NCBI GenBank assembly: GCA_017163975.1
Contig: JAFFSR010000249.1
Span: forward strand, 4,525,001-4,589,000
Source of the DNA: Anastatus disparis
Taxonomy: Eukaryota; Arthropoda; Insecta; Hymenoptera; Eupelmidae
Direction: 5' to 3'
DNA length: 64,000 nucleotides
This document shows, in pieces, positions 25,847 to 36,381 of the stretch. Numbering within the stretch: position 1 is the stretch's first letter; every line of letters starts with the position of its first letter. The position numbers and the translations under genes are program-made. Below the pieces are notes generated by a model. It was given only the letters and a program-made list of their open reading frames with translations, did no database searches and was not told the DNA's origin.

Positions 25847-26205
25847 GAGGTTCACATATCTCTGTCCTTTTCTATTACAAAAAATTCTTGCAAACACTAA
25901 TAATTTTAACAAAAAGTAAAGAGGAAGATGCATCTTGTATTATAAAAAGCAACATTTCAGTTGATGAGAAAGAATTAATTTTATTGCTTCGTTTTTAAGA
26001 AAACAATGAAAAACATAATTGTTTACCCTAACCTGTGTGTTTTTCAAGGTTTTCTTGAAAACGAAGCGGTAAAATCAAATTTTTTTCATCAAAGAAAATA
26101 TCATTTTTTGTGGTACAAGATACGGCTTTCTCTTTGTTTTTTTCCTGAATTATTTTTTGTAAAAATATCAATTCTTTGATTAGAAAAGGTTACAAATATT
26201 CGATC
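25847..26205. mobile_element. TTAA MITE family B, copy 2
   Basis: A 359-bp degraded copy of the element at 21523-21905, flanked by TTAA at 25843-25846 and 26206-26209. It starts GAGGTTCACATATCTCTGTC and retains the TTTTCAAGGTTTTCTTGA block. The right terminus has decayed. Confidence 0.75.
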
Positions 26206-26233
26206 TTAAAGTGGTCTAGAGCTAGAAATTCTA

Positions 26234-26285
26234 CATGGACCACAGATGATATAATACTATAGTATTATATCCTTTATGGTCCATG
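26234..26285. repeat. Perfect-looking 52-bp hairpin
   Basis: CATGGACCA at the left and TGGTCCATG at the right close a hairpin whose inner stem is GATATAATACTATAG and its partner. Very little loop remains. Confidence 0.75.
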
Positions 26286-26293
26286 AAGTCGCA

Positions 26294-26437
26294 TTTTTCC
26301 GAGTTTCCAGCTTTATGCTCTAGTTTGTATTCTAAATATTATCATTCTAAATATATAATACAAACTAGAGCATAAAGCTGGAAACTCGGGAAAGAGTCCA
26401 GAATAAGAGTCCAGAATAAGAGTCTAGAATAAGAGTC
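26294..26437. repeat. Second hairpin plus 13-bp tandem repeat
   Basis: The stem arms 26294-26330 and 26357-26393 (GAGTTTCCAGCTTTATGCTC and its complement) are followed at once by three copies of AGAGTCCAGAATA (26393, 26406, 26419) and a partial fourth. The hairpin begins within 10 bp of the one before it. Confidence 0.8.
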
Positions 26438-26611
26438 GCGCAATGCGCAAGGTGCTGGATTTGCATTTCGTCGCAGGCAACTTGCATCGTCGTCTTGGAC
26501 GATGACGAGCATGAGACCATCGCCAGATGCGCTAGAGGAAAGTCATAAGTAGTCTCTCATTGTATTATTTTTATACCTAATAAATATAAAGTCTAAGAGT
26601 TATTAATTCTC
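26438..26611. other. Moderate-GC block with AATAAA
   Basis: A moderate-GC stretch containing GACGATGACGAGCATGAGAC and a CTAATAAATATAAAG polyadenylation-like signal. If the MITE that follows is removed, it joins a sequence leading to a possible primer-binding site at 26835, so it may be part of an LTR. I cannot confirm this. Confidence 0.3.
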
Positions 26612-26615
26612 TTAA

Positions 26616-26764
26616 CCTTTAGAGGGCTGGAATACGCCTCTAGGCGTAAGGGGTCTGACTCACCAACATCGCAACTTAGTTTGGCTCTAACTCAGGGACC
26701 TTAGACCACATTCTTATAGAAAAATTCGATTTTCAAATTTTTCAAAACTCCGGCCCTCTAAAGG
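26616..26764. mobile_element. Short TTAA MITE, CCTTTAGAGGGC ends
   Basis: A 149-bp element starting CCTTTAGAGGGCTGG and ending, reversed, CCTTTAGAGGGCCGG, with TTAA at 26612-26615 and 26765-26768. CCYT-like ends next to TTAA are typical of piggyBac-superfamily termini. It is non-coding. Confidence 0.85.
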
Positions 26765-26834
26765 TTAATTATTTCGCACCCTCGCACTCCCCATAAGAGT
26801 GTTTATCGATTAAATCCCACGTAATATTTTTTTA

Positions 26835-26850
26835 TGGCAGCGGTGTGGAA
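26835..26850 (+). promoter_or_regulatory. Possible tRNA-Leu primer-binding site
   Basis: TGGCAGCGGTG matches the complement of the 3' end of animal tRNA-Leu as I recall it, without the CCA. Such sites prime LTR retrotransposons just inside the 5' LTR. No LTR partner, gag or pol follows, so this is a weak call. Confidence 0.25.
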
Positions 26851-27371
26851 TACGCACGCGAGAGTTTCAGAAAAATAAAATTTTTTCTATATAAACCTAA
26901 TTGAAATACGCTTCGAAGGGAAGTAAAGATTTTTGTTTTATCGAGAGAGATTTTGACTTTGACTTTGTCTTAATTTATTTGGCCTTGGAGTAAAACCCTG
27001 TCTGGCACTAAAGGATAATATACAACGATGAATTACATTTTTCATAACGTATTCATAATCCATTTAAAAACAATTATATCAATTTTCTTATAAAGCATAA
27101 CATAATAATATCAATGCATCAGTTAAAATAAATTAATGATCTTAAGAATAGCCATGCACAAAATGATTTTACTATAATGATACTAATGTTTACATTGCAA
27201 TATACAAATAAAATTTCAAATAGAATATACAACAATAATCAACATGTATAAAAATAGCAATCATAAAATTATAACAAATAAACATAGCCATTGCTACTAA
27301 AAATTAAAATTCAATTTACAGGCATTAGCAAAGTCTTTACTTTGCCAGAAATTTCATACGCAATTATACTC
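26851..27371. other. Gene-free stretch
   Basis: AT-rich sequence with no recognised gene or repeat boundary. The frame at 27291-27476 runs into the palindromic MITE and is not a gene. Confidence 0.5.
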
Positions 27372-28007
27372 ACAAGGAGGGCACCCCACCTCCAGGAAAC
27401 GGATTTGGCTGAAACTGCAGGATATGATTTCTTGATGAAAAAAAATGAACCCGTGTTTTTTCTTTTCATCGAATAGGCCCCCTAGACAAGGATATAGACA
27501 TTTTTTTAAAATATGGTGAATAAGAGCCTTTATAAGAACTTAAATAACCAAAGAACTAAGACTCTTACAAAAAAAAACGCATAGAGGATAAAATGAAGCA
27601 AGAACTGAATGCTTTAATTTAAGCTTTGTCGCATTAAAAAATCTTCAGTGGTTCAAAAGTTACAGGCGATTAAAATATGTTAATGAAATAACGTGAAAAA
27701 TTGATCATATTTTATATACCAAAAATATTAAGTAAATACGTGGTAATATTTAATTAAGAATAACTTTCGACCAACAAAAGCTTTTTTAATGCAACAAAGC
27801 TTAAATTAAAGCACTTAATTCGTGCTTTATTTTATGTTTTATGCATTTTTTTGTAAGAGTCTTAGTTCTTTGGTTATTTAAGTTCTTATAAAGGCTTTTA
27901 TTGGGTATATTAACAAAATATCTATATCCTTGTCTAGGGGGCCTATTCGACGAAAAAAAAACACGGGTTCATTTTTTTTTTCATCAAAAAATCATATCCT
28001 GCAGTTT
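27372..28007. mobile_element. Palindromic MITE family A, copy 2 (right end lost)
   Basis: Homologous to 5789-6660, sharing CCAGGAAACGGATTTGGCTG and CTGCAGGATATGATTTC and mirrored around ~27710. The right arm stops at CTGCAGTTT (28007), without the ~30 bp present at the left end, and is joined directly to LINE sequence. The truncation marks either a LINE-side deletion or a later recombination. Confidence 0.8.
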
Positions 28008-29100
28008 AATAGTATTTCCAACCGAAATGGATGGAATAGTAGGATGATCATTCAAGCGTGTAATAAATTTCTCACTGCCGATGAAGATGGCTTGAGTTTT
28101 ACCTGCATTAAGAAGAAGCCCGTTCTCCTTTGCTCACATAATCATAGACGCGACATCATGGTTAATAAAATTAACCTCATTTTCAAGATTTTTTGGCAAA
28201 AAAGATTTATAGATCTGGAGATCATCAGCCAAAAGAATATGTTTAGTAGATGTTAGGGCAAGCGGGACGTCATTTATATAAACTAAAAATAGCAGTGGGC
28301 CAAGTACACTATCCTGAGGAACACCAGCAGTCACCTGAGACCAATCAGATGGCCGATTATTTTCGTCTATAACTTTATAGACACGACCCCTCAGATAAGA
28401 CGCAAACTATTTAATGACAACATCAAAACAGTTTATCATGCAAAGCTTGGTGAGCAGTCTACCATGTGGAACCCTGACAAAGGTCTTAGAAAAGTCAAAG
28501 AGCAGCAATAGGGTGATCATTTTTCGATCAATAGCAGACCGACAATCATCAAGCAGATATAATAGAGCGGTCCGAGAACTATGCCGCTTTCTGAAACTAG
28601 CCTGGCAGCAATCAAGTGAAGAATTGACTCGAGGTGAGATGACAACTGCGTGTACATAACCCTCTCCAGAACCTTAGAGACTTCACATAGCTTAGCTATT
28701 GGATTTGAAAAGGGTTTCCCATTTTAGTTTGCTTTGCGAATGGCAAAAGAAATACCCTTTTTTTAGGCATCAGAGTCATTCACAATAGAGGCTGAATTAG
28801 AAGACACAGTAATATCGATCATTTTAAACATATCAGCTGATATGTGATCAGGACCAACCGCCTTAGGATTCGATAATAGTAATAAATTCACTAAGTTGGA
28901 GAAGTCAACTAAAACAAAGTTGAATACCGGTAGTTCCATTCTAAGCGGTATGCCAAGAGCCTTATCAACATCAGCATCTGTTAACGCTGGGCTCTGAGAA
29001 GAAACAGAGGTATAATGCTTTAGAAGCACTGATGAAGAAAAATACTTCAGAGGAGATAGCAGAGCACTACTATCTAAACCCAGTTTACGCAATTTAAACC
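28008..29100 (-). pseudogene. Non-LTR retrotransposon RT, dead (LINE 2)
   Basis: Reading right to left: a pre-RT block (ADMFKMIDI near NPKAVGPDHIS), a KVLERVMYTQLSSHL block, LLLLFDFSKTF, FASYLRGRVYKVI, VPQDSVLGPLLFLVYINDV, LADDLQIY and LLLNAGKTQAIFIGS. These are the reverse-transcriptase motifs of a jockey/CR1-like LINE. The ADD catalytic pair is kept, but the glycine of the usual PQGSVLGP is changed to aspartate, and stops and frameshifts occur (for example near 28134 and 28410). The 3' end is cut by the MITE at 27372-28007. Confidence 0.85.
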
Positions 29101-29365
29101 ATTAACTCTTGACTGTGGGAGCAAAGTTTACTAACAATATAGTCGTTTTTTAACTTACTTAGAGAGTGAGAGACCTTATTTCTAAGTAATTCAACTCCCT
29201 TAAGGCAGTCTTCGCCTTAGCCAACAAAGAGTAGACTTACCTAGGCCATAAAGCTCTTACAAAAATTTTTGTGGGCCCACCACATCCAAAAATGTGTTGA
29301 CCAGGAAACTTCTTGAACCTGACTGACGTCCCAGCAACGTGGTTACGAATATGACCAAAAGAACA

Positions 29366-29749
29366 TTAGATAACAACGGATTTTCCGAGGTCAACCTCCA
29401 TTGCCTTGTCATCAACATGCTGGGTCCTAAGAATCTTAGGAGTCCATTTTTGAGTACTCAGAAAGTAGGACCTATCGATGTTAAGACCCATCGGAACCAG
29501 AACTTTCATAAGAGGACAAGAAATTACAGCTTCAGTACGTGCGACGCGCCCTTCGAAATGACCTGAATTTGCAGTACATTCAATTTTAGCTTCTTTCAAA
29601 GAAGATTCAAGATTATCCATCCTGGATGCTATACCTTTTATGTTAGAAGAAATCTCACCAAGAGTACCCATGATACATGGTTCAAATTCAAGAAACCACG
29701 GAGGAGGAGCATCATCCTGCTTCGTAATTTGATTTTTTTTAGGCGGCAT
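29366..29749 (-). pseudogene. LINE 2 ORF1-like N-terminus
   Basis: The minus-strand frame starts at 29749 with MPPKKNQITKQDDAPPPWF and continues with a coiled-coil-like stretch (IKGIASRMDNLESSLKEAK). This is what many LINE ORF1 proteins look like: a basic start followed by a coiled coil. It lies upstream of, and in the same orientation as, the RT at 28008-29100. No endonuclease domain is found between them, so an internal deletion is inferred. An upstream in-frame ATG at 29800 exists, but MPPKKN is the more family-like start. Confidence 0.6.
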
Positions 29750-30045
29750 TGTGGCGCCAACTACCAGATCAGAAAGCTGAGAAAAGAGAGGCCTAGTCAC
29801 GTGTTCAGACTCAGCCTCTAAAGCAGGTGGAGATTAAGCGTCAGCAAATAAGAGCGACGAATCAAGCAGAGTAGGCGTGGACGCACCGCCCAGTCAAGAA
29901 GTAAGATTTGAGTGGGAGGAGCTATCCCCTGCGCTAGGGCAGCGCCTATAAAGCAAAGGCTCAAGCGATGCGTTAGGTGAAGCCAAACCCCTCTCACCAC
30001 CATATTAAAGCGACGCAACAGCGGGCTCAAGTGCGCACAGTTGAT
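29750..30045 (-). other. Probable LINE 2 5' region
   Basis: A GC-richer stretch upstream of the LINE ORF1-like start. It probably is the element's 5' untranslated region; the outer boundary is set where composition returns to AT-rich. Confidence 0.4.
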
Positions 30046-31439
30046 CTGCTCTGACAGAAAATTTTCTAAGCGAGAATCACGTGGCTTATATGCACGTGTG
30101 AAGCGAGTGCAGCATGCAATTTTATGTTCGCCTAAGAACCACTCTGATTTACAACAAGATAAAAAAATGCAATTTACACACTGCAGTGACAGATCAGAGC
30201 GATTTATCTCAGATTCACATATCTACATACAATCATCACACACAAACACGTGTCGTGGCAACTAGAGTACAAGTACAAACCTCTATTATTACTTTAATAA
30301 AGTAATAATAAAAATGTAAAGCAGGACACGATATGCAGTTGATGAATATTATATTAATCGATGCCTTGCAGTTTTATGGGTGAGTTACCTGAAACAAAAT
30401 GCTTGCAGGCAGAATTAGACAGCAACGAGTATCAAACAAAGATAGAGCACAACGCAGGACAACTACCTTTACTCACTTAAAGGGAGAGAGAGAGAGACAG
30501 ATTATTGAGATTCGCAAAAATATTTTGAAACAAATATAAATTTTTTAGGGTTTGCAATATTTTAAAATATTTTAAAAACGCACGCCGCGAGTTAACAACT
30601 TTAAAGATCCGAAAAGTAAGGGAGAATGAAAGGAAGCCAGCCTCTTGATAATATTTTTATCCATCCGAAGAAATGAAAGTGTTCATTATTAGGCTGCTCA
30701 CTCTCTGCTGCAAAGAGTAAGTTGAACAGCATGTATACACTCAAGTCATCAATCACTGCACCGATGAAGTATGTTATTCTACTCTGAAAATAAGGAGACA
30801 CGTATTTCTTCTTTTTGCTGAAATATCAAAATTGCATAGGATATGCACATTTGAAAATTGCATACAAAAACTAAATGTTCAAACTAAAAAAGTTGACAAT
30901 AACTTTAGAGGGCTATCGTTTTACCTATTTTCAATGAATTTTGGTAAACCTTTTTTTGTTTTATTCTGTTTTAAGCCCTCTTCAAGTCAGTGCAAGAAAT
31001 TAAAAAAAAAAAAAAAAATGACTTGGATATATGTATTTTACCAAAAAATGCACTTTTTATTCACATGCATTTTCATCAAAACGGTCATCTTTTTTTTTTG
31101 ATGAAATTTTTTGGGCTGATAGAGGACCAAATTACCTATCTAATGATACCTGTTTGATCCCGTATTATTTTGTTGAGAGCAAGAAAACAATTCACAAATT
31201 TTATTGTAGAAAAATGCTTGTATATACGTTCGGAAGTCTTAAGAGTAGGCCGGAGTAGAATCTGATACCGACCGAGTAAAAATTGAGTTTTTTGTTATTT
31301 ACTCAAATATTAATCGGTGCATCTGCAAATTGAAGGTTGAGCGCTATAAATATTATTATTACAAATATGTACGCACAAAAAAAAATGTGGATTATAAGAC
31401 AAGGCATTTTGATTATAGTAATCCGCCTATAGCTTTTTA
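30046..31439. other. Gene-free stretch
   Basis: Contains a (GA)n run at 30482-30498, an A-run at 31003-31018 and short frames at 30601-30801, 30832-31101 and 31031-31258 that show no motif. No supported gene. Confidence 0.5.
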
Positions 31440-31761
31440 GAACAAATCTATCGAGTACTTTACGTAAAATAAAAAAAAAATAAAGGATAATCAAAATTAT
31501 TTTTAAAATCTTTCAAATTCTCTGAAATCGTAACCATGCTAAGAAAATGAGTTTTTAAAAGCTGGTTTCTGTTAAACGGTAGCGAATGAATTGTATACAA
31601 ATTTTGAAGCAGATCTATCGAATAATTTACTTAAAATAAAAAAAATTATAATGCAAATTTTTTTCAAAATTTTGAAAATGCTCTGAAATTAAATCTGCGC
31701 TAAGATGCTTAGTTATAAAAAAAACTTGTTTTCTTCAGACAGTAGCGAATAACTTGCGTAC
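31440..31761. repeat. ~160-bp satellite, left part
   Basis: Two units spaced ~158 bp, each with a GCTAAGAAAATGAG-like core (near 31537 and 31695), a GATCTATCGAGTA-type block and an ACGTAAAATAAAAAAA block. The same satellite resumes at 37719 beyond the 5.96-kb palindrome and recurs at 54430-55095. Confidence 0.75.
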
Positions 31762-32916
31762 AAAGGGTACCCCCTGTTAAGATAGTCAATTTTGCCCTGT
31801 CCCTGAAATTTTTGTTTGACCTTGTAACTTTGTTTTGGATAAAAAAAAATAGTTTTTGTCATATTTGCAGACCGCGACCCTCCTTCCCCTGTCCACTGCA
31901 TGGAAAAAATTACTTTTTCACTATTTATTTTTTTTCTCCGCATCTAGTCGGTAACAAAACCCCAAGAATATTGTGCTTATAACTTAAATGGTTAAAAATG
32001 CAAAAAACTCATTTTTTGATGTTTTTGGCTGATTGTAGCTCATTTGCAGACTTTGTATTATTATTTATATTATGAAATTATATTCTAAGACTTTATTTAT
32101 GAATTTAATTATGCAATCAAGTCAGAAAAATAAGATTTACAAATATCCGCATCATATTTTTGCACGAATCCACATTTTAGATTAGGTATTCAAACACTTC
32201 TTTCCTGATTTTGTTGATATTCCACTACTTTATATGTGATAAAATCGTTTAAATATTATATTGCTTTAATAAAAGAAAATATTTTGGTAAATAAGTCATT
32301 CCACAGGTATAGCTATATTAAGTACGGTCAAAATATCAACTTGAGATTACATATGAATTTATATTTCGTAAGAAAAACTTATCAATACAGACATTATCGT
32401 CATAATTTAATAATATGAACCTTGATTTTGGCATTTTCAAAACTATATAATCTAAATCTGCACTTAAGTCACACTTTTGCTAGAGCTATGTGGTCTATTT
32501 TTACACTATGTAAAAAAAATGTGAGCATGCGAGCACATTGAAATCTTGTTTACATGTCTCATATTAATATTACAATATTAAATATATTTTTGTTAAAAAG
32601 CGCATATTATTCGCAATTATTTTATGACATTTGCAATCGTTTTGAAGATCATAAATAAAGTTTGCACTTATGTCATGTATTGTATTATATTATATTATCT
32701 CCGTTGACATAGGTACGAATCCAGTAAAGTAACTCAAGTAACAATCGTTAGGCTGGAAGTTATAGTCTCTACTCAGTTCTCAGATATCTATCTATGTTCT
32801 TACTCTTTTTCCATAAGAAGAACAGGGATAGAATATTTGCTAACTGAGTAACAACTACAACTTCTAGCCTTAGACTTGAGTTGGGTTTATGATTTCGAGC
32901 CATAAAAGAATATTAT

Positions 32917-33172
32917 GGCCCGAATACATAGTCGTGTCTTGAGTATTAAGTATGACTTAAAACTTAAGTTTCGTTACTTGAGTATCAGCTGTTACTTCAA
33001 TTGAGTGCGACATAAAGAGGTTATCACAGTTAGTTATAAAACAAAATCACACAAATAATATAGTCGTTGGTAAGGATGTAACACTCAATTGAAGTAACAG
33101 CTGATACTCAAGTAACGATACTCAATTTTTAAGTCATACTTAATACTCAAGACACGACTATGAATTCGGGCC
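32917..33172. mobile_element. Palindromic MITE, GGCCCGAATTCATAG ends (left copy)
   Basis: A 256-bp palindrome beginning GGCCCGAATACATAGTCGTG and ending with the complement, with TTACTTGAGTATCAGCTGTT mirrored inside. Its mirror image stands at 36126-36381 in the other arm, so it was present before the arms were duplicated. Confidence 0.8.
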
Positions 33173-33301
33173 TAAGTTTGGGTCAAAGAAAAGTAACATG
33201 TAAAATATTTTATTAATGGAATAACGAATATTAGTATTGAAACAGTATTATGAATATTATTATAAAAAATAAAATCCTATATTTATTAATTTTATATATT
33301 A

Positions 33302-33647
33302 GGTAAGGATTTATTTTTAATGAAATTGTAGTTGAAGACGATAATATTATTTCATGGGCTATATTACAATATTATAATAACATTATATAATAAAAGTTGA
33401 TTCGATATTAAATGGTTCGTTACAATTATTATTGTAGATGTTTAAGAAGATCTTTTGATAAAACATTAGGACAAAATATTCGAATTATAATTTGTATATG
33501 GTTGAGATAATAAGTCCAAAACCTTTGATAATATATAAGGCTATTACACGCTAGAAAAAGAACAGGAACAGATATAAGAAATACATTACTTCTATATCTA
33601 TATATATGAGGAATAGCGAGTTGTTGCTAGGAACATCGCGTTTATTT

Positions 33648-33685
<38 letters not shown>

Positions 33686-33987
33686 CATATATTATAGAAG
33701 CAATGTATTTCTTATATCTGTTCCTGTTCTTTTTCTAGCGTGTAATAGCCCTATATATTATCAAAGGTTTTGGACTTATTATCTCAACCATATACAAATT
33801 ATAATTTGAATATTTTGCCCTAATGTTTTATCGAATGATCTTCTTAAACATCTACAATAATAAATGTAACGAACCATTTAATATCGAATCAATTCTTGTT
33901 ATACAATGTTATTCTAATATTGTAATATAGCCCATGAAATAATATTATCGTCTTAAACTACTATTTCGTTAGAAATGAATCCTTACC
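33302..33987. mobile_element. Palindromic MITE, GGTAAGGATT ends (left arm only)
   Basis: A 686-bp palindrome with ends GGTAAGGATTTATTT and, reversed, GGTAAGGATTCATTT. The centre (~33645) carries a (TA)n run. The right arm of the host palindrome lacks it near 35994, so it inserted after the arms formed. Confidence 0.75.
33648..33692. repeat. TA microsatellite at palindrome centre
   Basis: A (TA)n run with TACATA variants at the middle of the 686-bp palindrome. Confidence 0.9.
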
Positions 33988-34240
33988 TGGCTGATTCCAT
34001 TCAGATTCATGCAGGCCGTCACTGATCGAATTTTTTTTTTTGTTCTAAGTAATAAAAATACCTTCTATTATGTATATGAAGATAAAATTTACCTCATAGA
34101 ACGCTCAAAATTTTTTTTTTTTTTACTACAGCAGTTTTAGTGTTGGATGTAAAAACGAAAATTCAAAAATTGAAAATGAACCTCTTCTTTTAAATGACTA
34201 TAGCTCCGTCAATTTTTAACCTTTTTGGACGTTCTTTTAA

Positions 34241-34643
34241 GAGCATGACGAAGCTGTCTGCCTTCTAATAATATTTCCAATCTTAACTTATGAATAAACG
34301 ATGCGTTCAATTGAGTTTTTTTGCTGTAAAGAAAAAATTTGTAAGATTAAACTCTAGTGCGGACAACTCAAGAAAACCGCCAAAATATTATACATACAAA
34401 GTTATAATAAAAACTTTCAATATATCGTATTTTAAGGTTAGGTTTGTCGAGTTTGATATCTAATTTCCAATCCAAGCTCATAAAAAAATAACAAGCCCAA
34501 ATGATTTTTTATTTTAACAATAATTATTGTACTAATATAACTTCAGTGCGGACAAGTCATTATATTTGTTTAATTTAAGAACTTAAAAAGATATCGATAA
34601 AATAAAAAAAGCAAAACTCGATTGCTGCAGCTCCGACATGCCG
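34241..34643. mobile_element. TTAA MITE in one arm only
   Basis: A 403-bp insertion flanked by TTAA at 34237-34240 and 34644-34647. Imperfect ends GAGCATGACGAAGCTG and, reversed, CGGCATGTCGGAGCTG match at 12 of 16 positions. The mirror arm has a single TTAA at 35743-35746 and no insert, which is the empty site. Confidence 0.8.
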
Positions 34644-35129
34644 TTAACGAAAGTGTGCGAAATTTGGTCTAGTTTTAAATGCGATCTCGATTTTTGTAAT
34701 ACAATTTGATCTCGCTGAGTTATTTACGAAAAACCGAAAAAAGCGATTTTTTTCAAACACGATTTTCTCAAAAACTATATTTTTTTTTTTTTTTGAAATT
34801 TTTATATGATTTTATACATAAAAAATACTAACTCTTAGGGTAGGTGAGAATATGCGATTTTGCCTTATTTTTTTTAAGCAGATTTTTAAACTTTTTTTTT
34901 ATATTTTCGATTTTAAAACATTGATACCATGACGCATCGTACTATTTTTCCAACTTTACGTGTTCTTACAACTATTTTTATGCTTTTATTTATTAATATA
35001 TCAAAAATATCAACAATAATCTTCAAAATAAACCCCGGATCGAATATTTTGATCAATTAGAACAAAAGTTATGACGATTTAAAATTTAAAAAAAAATGCT
35101 GAAACTTTAAATAAATATGATATTTACAG

Positions 35130-35590
35130 ATGCTTTGAATAATTATAAAAAAGAGAATAAACAAGACATTGCAGATTTTATTCAGAAAAATCAAATTTAC
35201 TGAATAAAACGAGCACAATTGAAAATTTCTTAATAGAGTTAAGAGAGCGTGCTCTCACTGTAAGAGCTCATAAATTGGTCAAAGAAATTCAGCGTATAGC
35301 AATTAAAGAGGTTAAACTTTTAGCGAAAAATAATGACTTCCAATTAGTTATGCATGTCGATTTTGCAGAAAATTGGACAGTTCTGCTTCAAAATGAAATT
35401 CAAAGCTATCATTAGAGTAAAAACCAAATATCAATATTTACGTCAGTATGCTATTTTGGAAATGATAAGGCAGTCAGTTATGTCACCGTCTCTGACGATA
35501 TTAAACATGATTCGTCTCATGCCCTAATGACTATAAATTTAATTATCGACAACTTAAAACAAAAACATATTATGTATAAAATCATATAAA
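35130..35590 (+). pseudogene. Transposase-like fragment with DFAEN motif
   Basis: A frame from ~35197 reads IENFLIELRERALTVRAH, then MHVDFAENWTVLLQNEIQ, a TAG at 35413 where tryptophan would fit, KNQISIFTSVCYFGND and VSYVTVSDDIKHDSSHAL. An upstream piece (DALNNYKKENKQDIADFIQ) is in another frame. Acidic residues in DFAEN and SDDIKHDSS are spaced like metal-binding residues of an RNase H-like (DDE) transposase core, and similar DFAENY proteins are widespread in animal genomes as transposon-derived sequences as far as I recall. I cannot assign the superfamily. Its place inside a foldback with long terminal repeats supports a transposase role. Confidence 0.5.
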
Positions 35591-36125
35591 AATTTCAAAA
35601 AAAAAAAAAATATAGTTTTTGAGAAAATCGTGTTTGAAAAAAATCGCTTTTTTCGGTTTTTCGTAAATAACTCAGCGAGATCAAATTGTATTACAAAAAT
35701 CGAGATCGCATTTAAAACTAGACCAAATTTCGCACACTTTCGTTAAAGAACGTCCAAAAAGGTTAAAAATTGACGGAGCTATAGTCATTTAAAAGTAGAG
35801 GTTCATTTTCAATTTTTGAATTTTCGTTTTTACATCCAACACTAAAACTGTTGTAGTAAAAAAAAAAAAAATTTTGAGCGTTCTATGAGGTAAATTTTAT
35901 CTTCATATACATAATAGAAGGTATTTTTATTACTTAAAAAAAAAAAAAAAATTCGATCAGTGACGGCCTGCATGAATCTGAATGGAATCAGCCACCTAAT
36001 ATATAAAATTAATAAATATAGGATTTTATTTTTTATAATAATATTCGTAATACTGTTTTAATACTAATATTCGTTATTTCATTAATAAAATATTTTACAT
36101 GTTACTTTTCTTTGGCCCGAACTTA

Positions 36126-36381
36126 GGCCCGAATTCATAGTCGTGTCTTGAGTATTAAGTATGACTTAAAAATTGAGTATCGTTACTTGAGTATTAGCTG
36201 TTACTTCAATTGAGTGTTACATCCTTACCAACGACTATATTATTTGTGTGATTTTGTTTTATAACTAACTGTGATAACCTCTTTATGTCGCACTCAATTG
36301 AAGTAACAGCTGATACTCAAGTAACGAAACTTAAGTTTCAAGTCATACTTAATACTCAAGACACGACTATGTATTCGGGCC
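36126..36381. mobile_element. Palindromic MITE, GGCCCGAATTCATAG ends (right copy)
   Basis: Mirror copy of 32917-33172 in the right arm of the 5.96-kb palindrome, with only a few differences. Confidence 0.8.

Larger units (their letters stand above)
33988..35994. mobile_element. 2.0-kb foldback carrying transposase remnants
   Basis: Ends are TGGCTGATTCCATTCAGATT and its exact reverse complement, followed by mirrored poly-T/poly-A and CATATACATAATAGAAGG blocks. Arms run to about 34830 on the left and from about 35570 on the right. The non-palindromic middle contains a broken coding region (35130-35590). The element forms the inner loop of the 5.96-kb palindrome. Confidence 0.8.

Noticed and set aside
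28414..28659. Plus-strand frame over LINE 2
   Set aside because: Antisense to the RT of LINE 2, with no independent motif.
30832..31258. Overlapping lysine/phenylalanine-rich frames
   Set aside because: Composition is that of A/T homopolymer-rich DNA and no domain is visible.
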